A DNA stretch of 13,054 nucleotides from Candidatus Nitrosopumilus sp. (GTDB lineage: Archaea; Thermoproteota; Nitrososphaeria; Nitrososphaerales; Nitrosopumilaceae), in contig JAOUNZ010000012.1 of the NCBI GenBank assembly GCA_029880665.1, positions 1-13,054 of the forward strand, given 5' to 3'. The translations under genes were made by a program, and so were the position numbers. Shown here piece after piece: positions 6,595-13,054 of this stretch (its first letter is position 1; each line of letters begins with the position of its first letter). The notes beneath the pieces were generated by a model. That model was not told where the DNA came from. It did no database searches and saw nothing but the letters and a program-made list of their open reading frames with translations.

Positions 6595-7316
6595 AATGAT
6601 ACAAATACCATCAAAGAAGCAAGTCTTGTCAACTCATTAGTAGTACCAAGCACATCTCCAGTTATTCCTCCAAAGCTACGAGTTGATAAAGCTAAGAGAA
6701 ACATGGTTAGAGTAAAAGTCACGCCAAACATCACTAATCCAGTAATTTCACCAATAATAATGACAGGAATAATCATAATAATGAAAGCAGCTGCAAGTTT
6801 TTTCTTATCTTTCATAAACATCACAAAAGGTGAATTCGAGCCCAAAGATGCAGAATTGCCTAAACTTGCCATCAATACCATTGAAAATTTGGCTAAAATT
6901 TCGCTAATCAAAATTGCTCTAAACAGATCAAATCCGTTTGTAAAAGAGATTGTGATTATCAAGCTAATAACATACAGAACAATCGCAATAATTCCTGCCG
7001 AACCGGTAGAGAGATCTTTCATTGCGTTAAGTTTTCTATCTTTAGTTCCTTTTACCATTAATCCATCTGCAAAATCTGCCAAACCGTCTGTATGATGAAT
7101 TCCGGTGATAATTGCAATGGACGTTACAACTAACAAACTAACCATCAATGGATCTAAGAAGAGAGACAATCCAAAACCAAATGAACCTACTACAACCCCT
7201 ATTGCAATTCCAACAATAGGAAAAAAATACATGTATTTTGCAATATTTTCTAATGTGGCATTTGAAGATGGGATGATAGTTAAAAAAGAAAAAACAGATC
7301 CAATTTCTTTAAGCAT
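6591..7316 (-). CDS. cobS: Cobalamin synthase CobS (adenosylcobinamide-GDP ribazoletransferase)
   Basis: A 241-residue integral membrane enzyme that joins adenosylcobinamide-GDP to alpha-ribazole (or its phosphate) as the last assembly step of cobalamin. From the ATG at 7314-7316 the protein begins MLKEIGSVFSFLTIIP, the usual CobS opening. The metal-binding motif HHTDGLADFADGL is at 74-86, followed by a conserved DRKLNAMKDLSTGSAG stretch and several hydrophobic spans. The GGITGDVLGTTNE motif lies near the C-terminus. An open frame extends to a TTG at 7334, but that would add six residues foreign to the family; the ATG also has GGTGGG just upstream. With this start it overlaps cbiB by 8 bases and cobY by 4. 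Confidence 0.94.
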   Translation of the reverse strand: MLKEIGSVFSFLTIIPSSNATLENIAKYMYFFPIVGIAIGVVVGSFGFGLSLFLDPLMVSLLVVTSIAIITGIHHTDGLADFADGLMVKGTKDRKLNAMKDLSTGSAGIIAIVLYVISLIITISFTNGFDLFRAILISEILAKFSMVLMASLGNSASLGSNSPFVMFMKDKKKLAAAFIIMIIPVIIIGEITGLVMFGVTFTLTMFLLALSTRSFGGITGDVLGTTNELTRLASLMVFVSL

Positions 7317-8280
7317 GAACCCACCATCCAACAAACATCAAAAGAAAGATTACAGGAATACTCACAATTCCAACAAAAAATATTGAAGTAAGTTTCATTA
7401 TTCTAATTGCCAAGTATACGTGGTTATTTGTAAGAGGGGTTTTACCATCACCTAAGTTATAGTGATCAACCTTTTCAAATTTTGTTTCAAGAGCTCCTGC
7501 TAATGCAGCCATAGGATATCCTGCATTTGGACTATCAGTTTTTTTACCATCCCTAATCATCACTCTGTAAGATTCCTTCCAATTATTTTGTAGAACTGCA
7601 GCTGAAATTATCATGATTAATCCTGTTAATCTGGATGGAATATAGTTCAAGACAGTGTCGCATGAAGCCGTAAACCAGCCAATATTTTTAAAAATATCAG
7701 TTTTGTACCCAATCATTGAATCTGCAGTATTAATTACTCGGTATACGAATGCACCAGGCAGCCCAAAAAATGCATAATAGAACAAGGGTCCTGTAATGCC
7801 ATCTACAGTGTTTTCGCTAATACTCTCTAACACTCCTGAAATAATGTGATTTTTGTCCAAATTCTTGGTATTTCTCTTTACAATCATTGAGAGGTTTGAT
7901 CTTGCCGCCTCTAAATTTTTATCATCAAGAGACATCAATACTGTTTTAGCGTGATTTTCCATTCCACGTATAGCAATTGTAGTTTTTAGCAATAGTCCGC
8001 CAAACAACATGGATATAATTATTGAGACATAATCAATTGCAATCAGAGATATTGCATATTCAAAACTCAAAAGAAGTAATATGGCAATACTTGAAGTAAC
8101 AACTATAATCATAATTCCGCCGAGTTTTTCTATAGTAGAATTCTTATTTTTTGTAATAGGTACCAGTTTTGCAATAAATAGACCGATCCAAGCTGTTGGA
8201 TGTAATTTGTTCTTGGGATCTCCAAATATAAAATCAAGAATAAGCGCAACTCCAATAACAAACAATGATTCAAAAATCAT
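7309..8280 (-). CDS. cbiB: Adenosylcobinamide-phosphate synthase CbiB/CobD (membrane protein)
   Basis: A 323-residue polytopic membrane protein that attaches aminopropanol phosphate to adenosylcobyric acid. Family signatures appear in order: DFIFGDPKNKLHPTAWIG (16-33), an RGMENHA region near 105-111, ESISENTVDG (152-161), NTADSMIGY (184-192) and DSPNAGYPMAALAGAL (249-264). Hydrophobic spans lie around 54-73, 78-98 and 280-320. Length is typical. The name cbiB is used here so that cobD can denote the threonine-phosphate decarboxylase; naming differs between pathways. It starts with ATG, overlaps the cobQ stop by 4 bases and has GAGAAG upstream within cobQ as a possible ribosome-binding site. 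Confidence 0.96.
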   Translation of the reverse strand: MIFESLFVIGVALILDFIFGDPKNKLHPTAWIGLFIAKLVPITKNKNSTIEKLGGIMIIVVTSSIAILLLLSFEYAISLIAIDYVSIIISMLFGGLLLKTTIAIRGMENHAKTVLMSLDDKNLEAARSNLSMIVKRNTKNLDKNHIISGVLESISENTVDGITGPLFYYAFFGLPGAFVYRVINTADSMIGYKTDIFKNIGWFTASCDTVLNYIPSRLTGLIMIISAAVLQNNWKESYRVMIRDGKKTDSPNAGYPMAALAGALETKFEKVDHYNLGDGKTPLTNNHVYLAIRIMKLTSIFFVGIVSIPVIFLLMFVGWWVHA

Positions 8281-9116
8281 TTTAACATCTTCTCAATGGA
8301 TTTAATATCAATAGACGATTTGACAGTTTCTGCCAATCTGTTTAATTCATTGTCAATTTTTGAGATATTTTTTTTGTTCCAAACCATATTTTGAGGTTTT
8401 GCATTAAAAGAATCTTCTTCAGGTAAATTCAATGTCATTAAAGGAATAACACCTAAAACAGGGATATTGGTAAGTTTCTTAAGTTTATTAAATCCTGGTT
8501 TTAACATGTCAATGTCACCTCTAAATTTGTTAAATACAAATCCTTTTACAAATTTTCGATATTTTTTTTCAGTAAGAGCCATGGTCCCAACAAGGCTAGC
8601 AAATGAGCCACCTTTATCAATATCAGATATTAGAATAACAGATGCACTTGCTTTTTGTGCAATTTTCATATTTGCAATATCAAATTTTTGTAAATTAATC
8701 TCAGCAGGTGATCCTGCTCCCTCTAAAATTACCAAATCAAAGTTAGTCTGTAAAAGATTTAGAGATTTTGAAGCAATTTTGATTCCTTGTGTATTTACAA
8801 ATTTTTCATAATAGTCTTTTGCGTGCATTTTCTTGTAACATTTTCCATTTAGATACACAAAACTATTGTAATTTCCTATAGGCTTAAGTAAAATTGGATT
8901 CAAGTCAGATGTAATATTACATCGTGCGCCAATAGCCTGGATAGCTTGTGCACGAGAAATCTCAAATTCAGGCGTGACATATGCAAAATTTGACATATTT
9001 TGAGATTTGAATGGTGCAACACGATAACCTTTATCAGAAAAAATTCTACAAAGTGCTGCAACTAAAGTAGTTTTTCCAGCACCAGAAGACGTACCTTGAA
9101 TCATTAAAGATTTCAT
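8277..9116 (-). CDS. cobQ: Cobyric acid synthase CobQ, lacking the glutaminase domain
   Basis: CobQ (CbiP) amidates side chains of adenosylcobyrinic acid a,c-diamide to make adenosylcobyric acid, using ATP and ammonia from glutamine. All N-terminal amidoligase motifs are present: Walker-A GTSSGAGKT (8-16), FKSQNMSNF (36-44), EISRAQAIQA (52-61), the CobQ hallmark EGAGSPAEINL (132-142), DIDKGGSFASLVGT (165-178), FNKFRGD (195-201) and LPEEDS (231-236). These distinguish it from CobB/CbiA. The protein is only 279 residues against roughly 480-500 for the family. After LPEEDS there is a short linker and then RLAETVKSSIDIKSIEKML, which resembles the extreme C-terminus of full-length CobQ. The class I glutamine amidotransferase domain with its catalytic Cys and His is therefore absent. 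The stop overlaps cbiB by 4 bases, leaving no room for a lost domain. GGAG lies about 8 bases before the ATG. Confidence 0.92.
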   Translation of the reverse strand: MKSLMIQGTSSGAGKTTLVAALCRIFSDKGYRVAPFKSQNMSNFAYVTPEFEISRAQAIQAIGARCNITSDLNPILLKPIGNYNSFVYLNGKCYKKMHAKDYYEKFVNTQGIKIASKSLNLLQTNFDLVILEGAGSPAEINLQKFDIANMKIAQKASASVILISDIDKGGSFASLVGTMALTEKKYRKFVKGFVFNKFRGDIDMLKPGFNKLKKLTNIPVLGVIPLMTLNLPEEDSFNAKPQNMVWNKKNISKIDNELNRLAETVKSSIDIKSIEKMLK

Positions 9117-10189
9117 GTAACCTTCTCCAATGTTCTTACAAGTTTTAAATTATCTTTATGAGATCTGACTGCAATTCTAATATGATGATTATCTAGACCT
9201 CTAAAATTTTTACAATCACGAATTAAAATTTTATGTTTAAGCAATTTTTGCTGTAGTTTAGTTGAATTATATTTTGTTTTTATTAGAATAAAATTTGTAG
9301 TGGAAGCATAGCAATTAAATCCATTTATTTTAGAAATAGCATTCATTAAATAATTCAATTCTTTTTTAATTACATAATTTGATCTCTTAATATGAGATTT
9401 ATTTTTTAGTGCCACATTTGCTGCATCTTGTGCTAAAGAATTTACACTCCAAGGAATTTTTATTTTTTGAAGAATTTTAATCATTTGTTTAGAAGCTGCG
9501 GCATATCCAATTCTTATACCAGGCAATCCAAAAGATTTTGTTAATGAACGTAAAACAAAAAGATTATCATATTTTTTGACATATAATATGACAGACTGAT
9601 TAGAATCTGGAACCATTTCAATAAAACATTCATCAACAAATACAATTGAAGATAGTTTTTTTGCTGTTTTAATAATGATTAATATTTGATTTTTTGACAA
9701 AAGTTTTCCTGTAGGATTATTTGGATTGCAAAGAAACACACATCCTTTTTTTGGTATTTTTGAAAGAAAGAGATCTAAATTTTCAGATATATTCATTGTT
9801 GTGAAATATGAAATTGTACAATTGTTTAATTTTGCAGCTGTTTCATATTCTTGGAAAGTAGGAACTGGAATCAATACTTTGATATTTTTAGATAAAAAAG
9901 CAAAACAAAAATTATAGATTATTTCGATTGCGCCATTTCCAACTAGTAGATATGGTTTATCCAACTTTGTGTACCTTGTTAGGTTTGAAATTACTTCTGA
10001 TGAACTAAAATCAGGATATTTTTGAATATTATCAATATTTTTTTTAAGAATCGTTTTCACTAATTTTGGAGTTCCTATGGGAGTAATATTAGAACTAAAA
10101 TCCATGACGTCAGATTTTATAGAATGATTTTTTCCACCATGAATTACTGGAGTATGCCTAATAATAGATGATTTTGGGTGTATTCTCAC
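9113..10189 (-). CDS. cobD: Threonine-phosphate decarboxylase CobD (PLP aminotransferase fold)
   Basis: A 358-residue PLP enzyme of fold type I that most likely decarboxylates L-threonine phosphate to aminopropanol phosphate, the linker of the nucleotide loop. The opening HGGKNHSIKSDVMDFSSNITPIG has the HGG and DFSxNxxPxG pattern of CobD. Further on are YPD (58-60), GNGAIEII (84-91), CNPNNPTG (154-161), VDECF (185-189), and the Schiff-base Lys218 in SLTKSFGLPGIRIGY, with Arg226 following. Histidinol-phosphate aminotransferase (HisC) is the close relative; the HGG opening and the cobalamin neighbours favour CobD. The start is a GTG at 10187-10189, as no ATG lies before residue 29 and the HGG region is needed. 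It leads the five-gene operon and overlaps cobQ by 4 bases. Lys and Asn are abundant, in keeping with AT-rich codons. Confidence 0.87.
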   Translation of the reverse strand: MRIHPKSSIIRHTPVIHGGKNHSIKSDVMDFSSNITPIGTPKLVKTILKKNIDNIQKYPDFSSSEVISNLTRYTKLDKPYLLVGNGAIEIIYNFCFAFLSKNIKVLIPVPTFQEYETAAKLNNCTISYFTTMNISENLDLFLSKIPKKGCVFLCNPNNPTGKLLSKNQILIIIKTAKKLSSIVFVDECFIEMVPDSNQSVILYVKKYDNLFVLRSLTKSFGLPGIRIGYAAASKQMIKILQKIKIPWSVNSLAQDAANVALKNKSHIKRSNYVIKKELNYLMNAISKINGFNCYASTTNFILIKTKYNSTKLQQKLLKHKILIRDCKNFRGLDNHHIRIAVRSHKDNLKLVRTLEKVT

Positions 10190-10272
10190 AGTTCCAGATA
10201 GGTTTTGCTGATTTAGTATGTTGTGGTAATTCAGAAAACGATTATTAATTGAAAGCGATCAACCAATAAATT
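10190..10272. promoter_or_regulatory. Divergent promoter region of the cobalamin operon and the semialdehyde dehydrogenase gene
   Basis: 83 bases between the GTG of cobD and the ATG at 10273. On the plus strand, ATTATTAA (10241-10248) is centred about 28 bases before the ATG, with no ribosome-binding site after it, which suggests a leaderless message. On the minus strand, CATACTAAAT (10220-10211) is centred about 26 bases before the cobD GTG and is a weaker TATA-like box. The gap is too short to hold a cobalamin riboswitch in either direction. Confidence 0.45.
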
Positions 10273-11349
10273 ATGGGTAAGAAAAGAGTCGCAATTATTG
10301 GTGTTACAGGTTCTGTAGGACAAGAATTTGTCCAGTCGTTAAATAATCATCCATGGTTTCAAGTGACTCAAATTGCAGCATCTGAGCGTTCTGCGGGTAA
10401 AAAATACCTAGATGCAATCAAAGATTCAAGTGGAATTGTAGCATGGGATGTTGGAGGCGAAATTCCCGAATATATTAAGGACATGATGATCAAATCAATT
10501 GACGAATTGGATGTTTCTCAATTAGACTTAGTATTTTCTGCAGTTGAATCAGAAGCTGCTAGAAGTATTGAGACAAAAATGGCTGCAGATGTACCAGTGA
10601 TTTCAACTAGTTCTGCTTATAGGTATGAAGAAGATGTACCTATACTTATTCCAGGAATTAATGATGAACAAACAGAATTACTTGAAATTCAAAAGAAAAA
10701 TAGAAACTGGAAGGGTTGGGTGGCACCATTACCAAATTGTACCACAACAGGTTTAGCAATTACATTAAAACCATTACTTGAAAAGTTTGGAGCAAAGAGA
10801 GTCATGATGACTTCGATGCAAGCGATATCAGGTGGTGGAAAATCAGGTGTATCTGCAATGGGAATTACAGATAACATAATTCCATACATTCCAAAAGAAG
10901 AAGGAAAGGTAAGGACGGAAACAAGAAAAATATTAGGTAAACTAAAGGATGGAAAAATCGAAGATGCCGATATTAGAGTTAGTTGTACTTGTACTAGAGT
11001 ACCCGTAATAGATGGACATACTGAATCTGTTTTTGTTGAAACAACTAAACAAATAGATCCTGTAAAAGCAAAAGAAATCTACAACCAATATAATAAGGAT
11101 ATTTCGGTATTAGGATTACCGTCTGCTCCTGAAAAATACTATGCATTCCACGAAGATCCTACAAGACCTCAACCAAGAATGGAAAGATCTGTAGGTGATG
11201 GTATGACTACAACAATTGGAAGAGTTGAAAAGGAAGAACTTTTTGATAATGGACTCAAATACATGTTGTTCTCACACAACAAAAAAATGGGTTCAGCGAA
11301 AGGAGCAGTTTTGTTAGCTGAGATGTTATACAAAAAAGGCAAGATTTAG
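10273..11349 (+). CDS. asd: Aspartate-semialdehyde dehydrogenase family protein (possibly malonyl-/succinyl-CoA reductase)
   Basis: A 358-residue NADP-dependent acyl-phosphate/acyl-CoA reductase of the Asd family. The Rossmann loop GVTGSVG is at 10-16, STSSAYR at 111-117, the catalytic Cys156 in PNCTTTG, SMQAISGGGKSG near 181-192, the catalytic His249 in DGHTESV, and the end segment (GRVEKEELFDNG, then LFSHNKKMGSAKG) is as in archaeal Asd. Asd reduces aspartyl phosphate to aspartate semialdehyde for lysine, threonine and methionine synthesis. In Sulfolobales, paralogues of the same family reduce malonyl-CoA and succinyl-CoA in the 3-hydroxypropionate/4-hydroxybutyrate cycle. Thaumarchaea run a version of that cycle, so a role in carbon fixation is possible; the sequence alone does not decide. 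The start MGKKRVAIIG is typical and has a TATA-like box at leaderless distance. Confidence 0.9.
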   Translation: MGKKRVAIIGVTGSVGQEFVQSLNNHPWFQVTQIAASERSAGKKYLDAIKDSSGIVAWDVGGEIPEYIKDMMIKSIDELDVSQLDLVFSAVESEAARSIETKMAADVPVISTSSAYRYEEDVPILIPGINDEQTELLEIQKKNRNWKGWVAPLPNCTTTGLAITLKPLLEKFGAKRVMMTSMQAISGGGKSGVSAMGITDNIIPYIPKEEGKVRTETRKILGKLKDGKIEDADIRVSCTCTRVPVIDGHTESVFVETTKQIDPVKAKEIYNQYNKDISVLGLPSAPEKYYAFHEDPTRPQPRMERSVGDGMTTTIGRVEKEELFDNGLKYMLFSHNKKMGSAKGAVLLAEMLYKKGKI

Positions 11350-11420
11350 ATTATTTATTGCAATTTTTTCAATAATAACTTTATAAGAACCAGAAATCTA
11401 GATCGATTCAGGTGTTTTAA
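11350..11420 (+). promoter_or_regulatory. asd 3' T-run and promoter of the lrp-ctaB unit
   Basis: A T-rich stretch (T6 at about 11364-11369) soon after the asd stop could end that transcript. TTTATAAG (11380-11387) is a good archaeal TATA box; a start about 26 bases on would fall near 11409. The AGGTG at 11410-11414, six bases before the ATG at 11421, would then serve as ribosome-binding site on a very short leader. Confidence 0.5.
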
Positions 11421-11888
11421 ATGGTTAAAGTTGATGACTTGGATTTACAAATTTTATCAGAATTATCTGAGGATGCATCAATTTCTGTTCCTCGTTTATC
11501 AAAAAAAATCAACATTAATTCGTCGGTTGTATATTCAAGAATCAAAAGATTGTTAAAAAGAAAATTAATCGAACGTTTTACAATTGTTGTAAATGACAAT
11601 GAGCTTGGTTATACTGTCAAATCTTTGACTGGGATTAACATGGATACAAAAAAACGTGATCATATAATTGAAGAATTATTTAAGATTGATGGGGTTCGTG
11701 AGGTGGCAGAGGTAACAGGTAGATTTGATATATTGGTAACGATGTATGCAAAATCATTAGATCAAATGCATAAATTGGTCTCTGAAAAAATAGGTAGAAT
11801 TGAAGGTATTCAGTCTTCAGAATCTTTTATTGAGATGAAATCACGAATGAAAGCAATGCCATATATGCCATCAAAGGATAGTGAATGA
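11421..11888 (+). CDS. Lrp/AsnC family transcriptional regulator
   Basis: A 155-residue DNA-binding regulator. The N-terminal winged helix-turn-helix covers about residues 4-60 (DDLDLQILSELSEDASIS, then LSKKININSSVVYSRIKRL, then KLIERFTI). The C-terminal RAM/AsnC ligand-binding domain covers about 65-145, with GVREVAEVTGRFDILVTMYA as the characteristic core. Such proteins form dimers or octamers and often sense amino acids, sometimes acting only locally. It overlaps ctaB by 4 bases (ATGA) and so is co-transcribed with heme O synthase, which suggests, without proving, autoregulation of the pair and control of heme O supply. The effector is unknown. Confidence 0.93.
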   Translation: MVKVDDLDLQILSELSEDASISVPRLSKKININSSVVYSRIKRLLKRKLIERFTIVVNDNELGYTVKSLTGINMDTKKRDHIIEELFKIDGVREVAEVTGRFDILVTMYAKSLDQMHKLVSEKIGRIEGIQSSESFIEMKSRMKAMPYMPSKDSE

Positions 11889-12820
11889 CATTGCAAAAAC
11901 AAAAGTCAGAATCGCGTGTTGCAGTATATTATGAATTAACAAAACCAAAAATTTGGTATTTACTTGTATTTACTGCATTTGGTGCTGCATTAACCGCATC
12001 CAATATTTACAATATTGAGATTTTACCTGCAACTTGGGCTTTGATGTTATTTTCAGTTGCAGCAGGTTCAGCAGCTGCTAATACATTAACAAACTATCAC
12101 GATAGAGATATCGATGCAGTAATGGAACGTACAAAAGGCAGACCTCTCCCGTCAAAGAGAATCTATCCTGCTGTCAAAGCCAGAAATTTTGGATTGGTGT
12201 TAGCTGGAATATCGTTGGTTTTAGCGTTTGGAATATCTTTTACTACCACATTAGAACAAGGTACATGGGCTACAGTATTCATTGGATTCGGATTAGTCAA
12301 TAACATCATAGTTTATTCATATATCTTAAAACGAAATTCAAGAACAAACATAATTTTAGGTGGATTGTGTGGTGGTTCACCACCAATGATTGGATGGGTA
12401 GCTGTGGGTATGTCAGATTTGTGGACAATGGGTCTTGCAATGGCAGGATTAGTGTTTATTTGGATTCCAATGCATATTTGGGCCTTGACGTTACACTTCA
12501 AAGATGATTATAACAAAGTAAATGTTCCAATGTTAACAGCAGTTCAATCTGAAAAGACCTCAGCAAGAGCAATTGCAGGTTCAACTGTTGTAATGGTATT
12601 ATTTTCAATTGCACCATTTTTCTTAACTACTCAAAATGGAGATAAAATGATAGGTGATGTATATCTCTGGACAGCAATTGCATCAGGAGCATTAATGATA
12701 GGATTATCAATTTGGGTAATCATCAAACCAATGGAAAAAGCAGCATGGACTCTGTTTAAATTCACTAGTCCTTATTTGGCGGTACTGTTTATTGCCTTAA
12801 TGGTAGATTCTGCATTATAA
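11885..12820 (+). CDS. ctaB: Protoheme IX farnesyltransferase (heme O synthase)
   Basis: A 311-residue polytopic membrane prenyltransferase (UbiA superfamily; COX10/CtaB/CyoE) that adds a farnesyl group to heme B to make heme O, the precursor of heme A for heme-copper oxidases. The opening YYELTKPKIWYLLVFTAFGA is typical. The first Asp-rich prenyl-diphosphate site NYHDRDIDAVMERTKGRPLP is at 70-89, and GGSPPMIGW at 163-171 is characteristic of CtaB. The second Asp-containing loop, WALTLHFKDDYNKVNVPML (199-217), matches the heme O synthase signature. About eight or nine hydrophobic spans are visible. It starts at the ATG overlapping the lrp stop, with AGGAT a few bases upstream. The 3' end overlaps the small minus-strand gene by 6 bases. 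Confidence 0.95.
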   Translation: MTLQKQKSESRVAVYYELTKPKIWYLLVFTAFGAALTASNIYNIEILPATWALMLFSVAAGSAAANTLTNYHDRDIDAVMERTKGRPLPSKRIYPAVKARNFGLVLAGISLVLAFGISFTTTLEQGTWATVFIGFGLVNNIIVYSYILKRNSRTNIILGGLCGGSPPMIGWVAVGMSDLWTMGLAMAGLVFIWIPMHIWALTLHFKDDYNKVNVPMLTAVQSEKTSARAIAGSTVVMVLFSIAPFFLTTQNGDKMIGDVYLWTAIASGALMIGLSIWVIIKPMEKAAWTLFKFTSPYLAVLFIALMVDSAL

Positions 12821-13021
12821 AATACTTCTATTATCATCAAGGCTATTAAGTTCTGTAGTGATTTTAGAATGTTTTTCTACTAAAGATTCAAGTTCATTTT
12901 TTAAATCTCCAGAGATCCATTTTAGATTAATAAGAGATGATAATTTTACAACAATATTCCATTGAAGATTATTTTGCTCATTAATTAATTCGAGAAATTG
13001 TTTTCCTTTATCGTCTTTCAT
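12815..13021 (-). CDS. Small hypothetical protein, helical and charged
   Basis: A 68-residue protein that I do not recognise. It is rich in Lys, Glu, Asn and Leu, with no cysteine, no signal peptide and no membrane span. The spacing of Leu/Ile/Val (NLQWNIVVKLSSLINL, then LKNELESLVEKHSKITTELNSL) suggests one or two amphipathic helices, possibly a coiled coil. It starts with ATG, and a TATA-like TTTTTATGA lies about 26 bases upstream, which supports a real leaderless gene. It is convergent with ctaB and their ends overlap by 6 bases. Function unknown. Confidence 0.62.
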   Translation of the reverse strand: MKDDKGKQFLELINEQNNLQWNIVVKLSSLINLKWISGDLKNELESLVEKHSKITTELNSLDDNRSIL

Positions 13022-13039
13022 GATTTTTCAATATAATAC

Positions 13040-13052
13040 AGTCATAAAAAGA
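13040..13052 (-). promoter_or_regulatory. TATA-like box of the small minus-strand gene
   Basis: Read on the minus strand, CTTTTTATGAC is centred about 26-27 bases before the ATG at 13021, the spacing of a leaderless archaeal promoter. No ribosome-binding site is present between them. Confidence 0.35.
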
Positions 13053-13054
13053 TA

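Noticed and set aside
7317..7334. TTG start for cobS
   Set aside because: The extra six residues (MLDGGF) do not belong to the family opening, while the ATG at 7316 gives the usual MLKEIGSVFSFLT-type start with a GGTGGG upstream.
6703..7386. Long plus-strand frames opposite cobS and the cbiB end
   Set aside because: Hydrophobic membrane-protein codons produce long open frames on the other strand; the minus-strand genes have clear family motifs.
9113..10189. Histidinol-phosphate aminotransferase (hisC) as the identity of the first operon gene
   Set aside because: The HGG opening with DFSSNITPIG and the overlap with cobQ point to threonine-phosphate decarboxylase, although the folds are closely related.
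10190..10272. Possible cobalamin riboswitch before the B12 operon
   Set aside because: The gap is only 83 bases, is shared with a divergent gene, and shows no B12-box-like structure.

Overview
The window looks like chromosomal DNA from an ammonia-oxidising archaeon of the Nitrosopumilus type (Thaumarchaeota/Nitrososphaerota). This is inferred from gene content. The window carries a group II chaperonin (thermosome), the archaeal/eukaryal ribosomal proteins L44e and S27e, and the archaeal guanylyltransferase CobY in place of bacterial CobU. It also carries a late cobalamin operon, an Lrp/AsnC regulator joined to heme O synthase, and an aspartate-semialdehyde-dehydrogenase-family reductase of the kind also used in the 3-hydroxypropionate/4-hydroxybutyrate cycle. 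The DNA is AT-rich, genes are tightly packed, and several starts have a TATA-like box about 26 bases upstream and no leader, as is common in archaea. I see no mobile elements, CRISPR arrays, tRNA or rRNA genes.

Layout. Positions 1-865 (+): the 3' end of GMP synthetase (guaA), a small DUF6659-like protein whose last third is in a shifted frame, and a DUF2024 protein. Positions 866-1147: a gene-free convergent spacer with two weak hairpins. Positions 1148-5481 (-), read right to left: adenine deaminase, thermosome subunit, ROK-family sugar kinase. Positions 5482-5551: a divergent promoter region. Positions 5552-6027 (+): rpl44e and rps27e, overlapping by 4 bases. Positions 6010-10189 (-): a five-gene cobalamin operon, cobD-cobQ-cbiB-cobS-cobY, in which every junction overlaps. 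Positions 10273-11349 (+): the semialdehyde-dehydrogenase-family gene, divergent from the cobalamin operon. Positions 11421-12820 (+): an Lrp/AsnC regulator overlapping ctaB/COX10 by 4 bases. Positions 12815-13021 (-): a small unrecognised protein.

How the genes work together. The cobalamin operon covers most of the route from cobyrinic acid diamide to cobalamin. CobQ amidates the corrin, CobD makes aminopropanol phosphate, CbiB attaches it, CobY adds GMP, and CobS joins the lower ligand. The main oddity is that CobQ has a complete amidoligase half but lacks the usual C-terminal glutamine amidotransferase domain, although the operon around it is intact. The divergent reductase gene may belong to the carbon-fixation cycle, whose methylmalonyl-CoA mutase needs B12; that link is inference. 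The remaining genes are housekeeping: purine synthesis and salvage, protein folding, ribosome, and heme O for the terminal oxidase.
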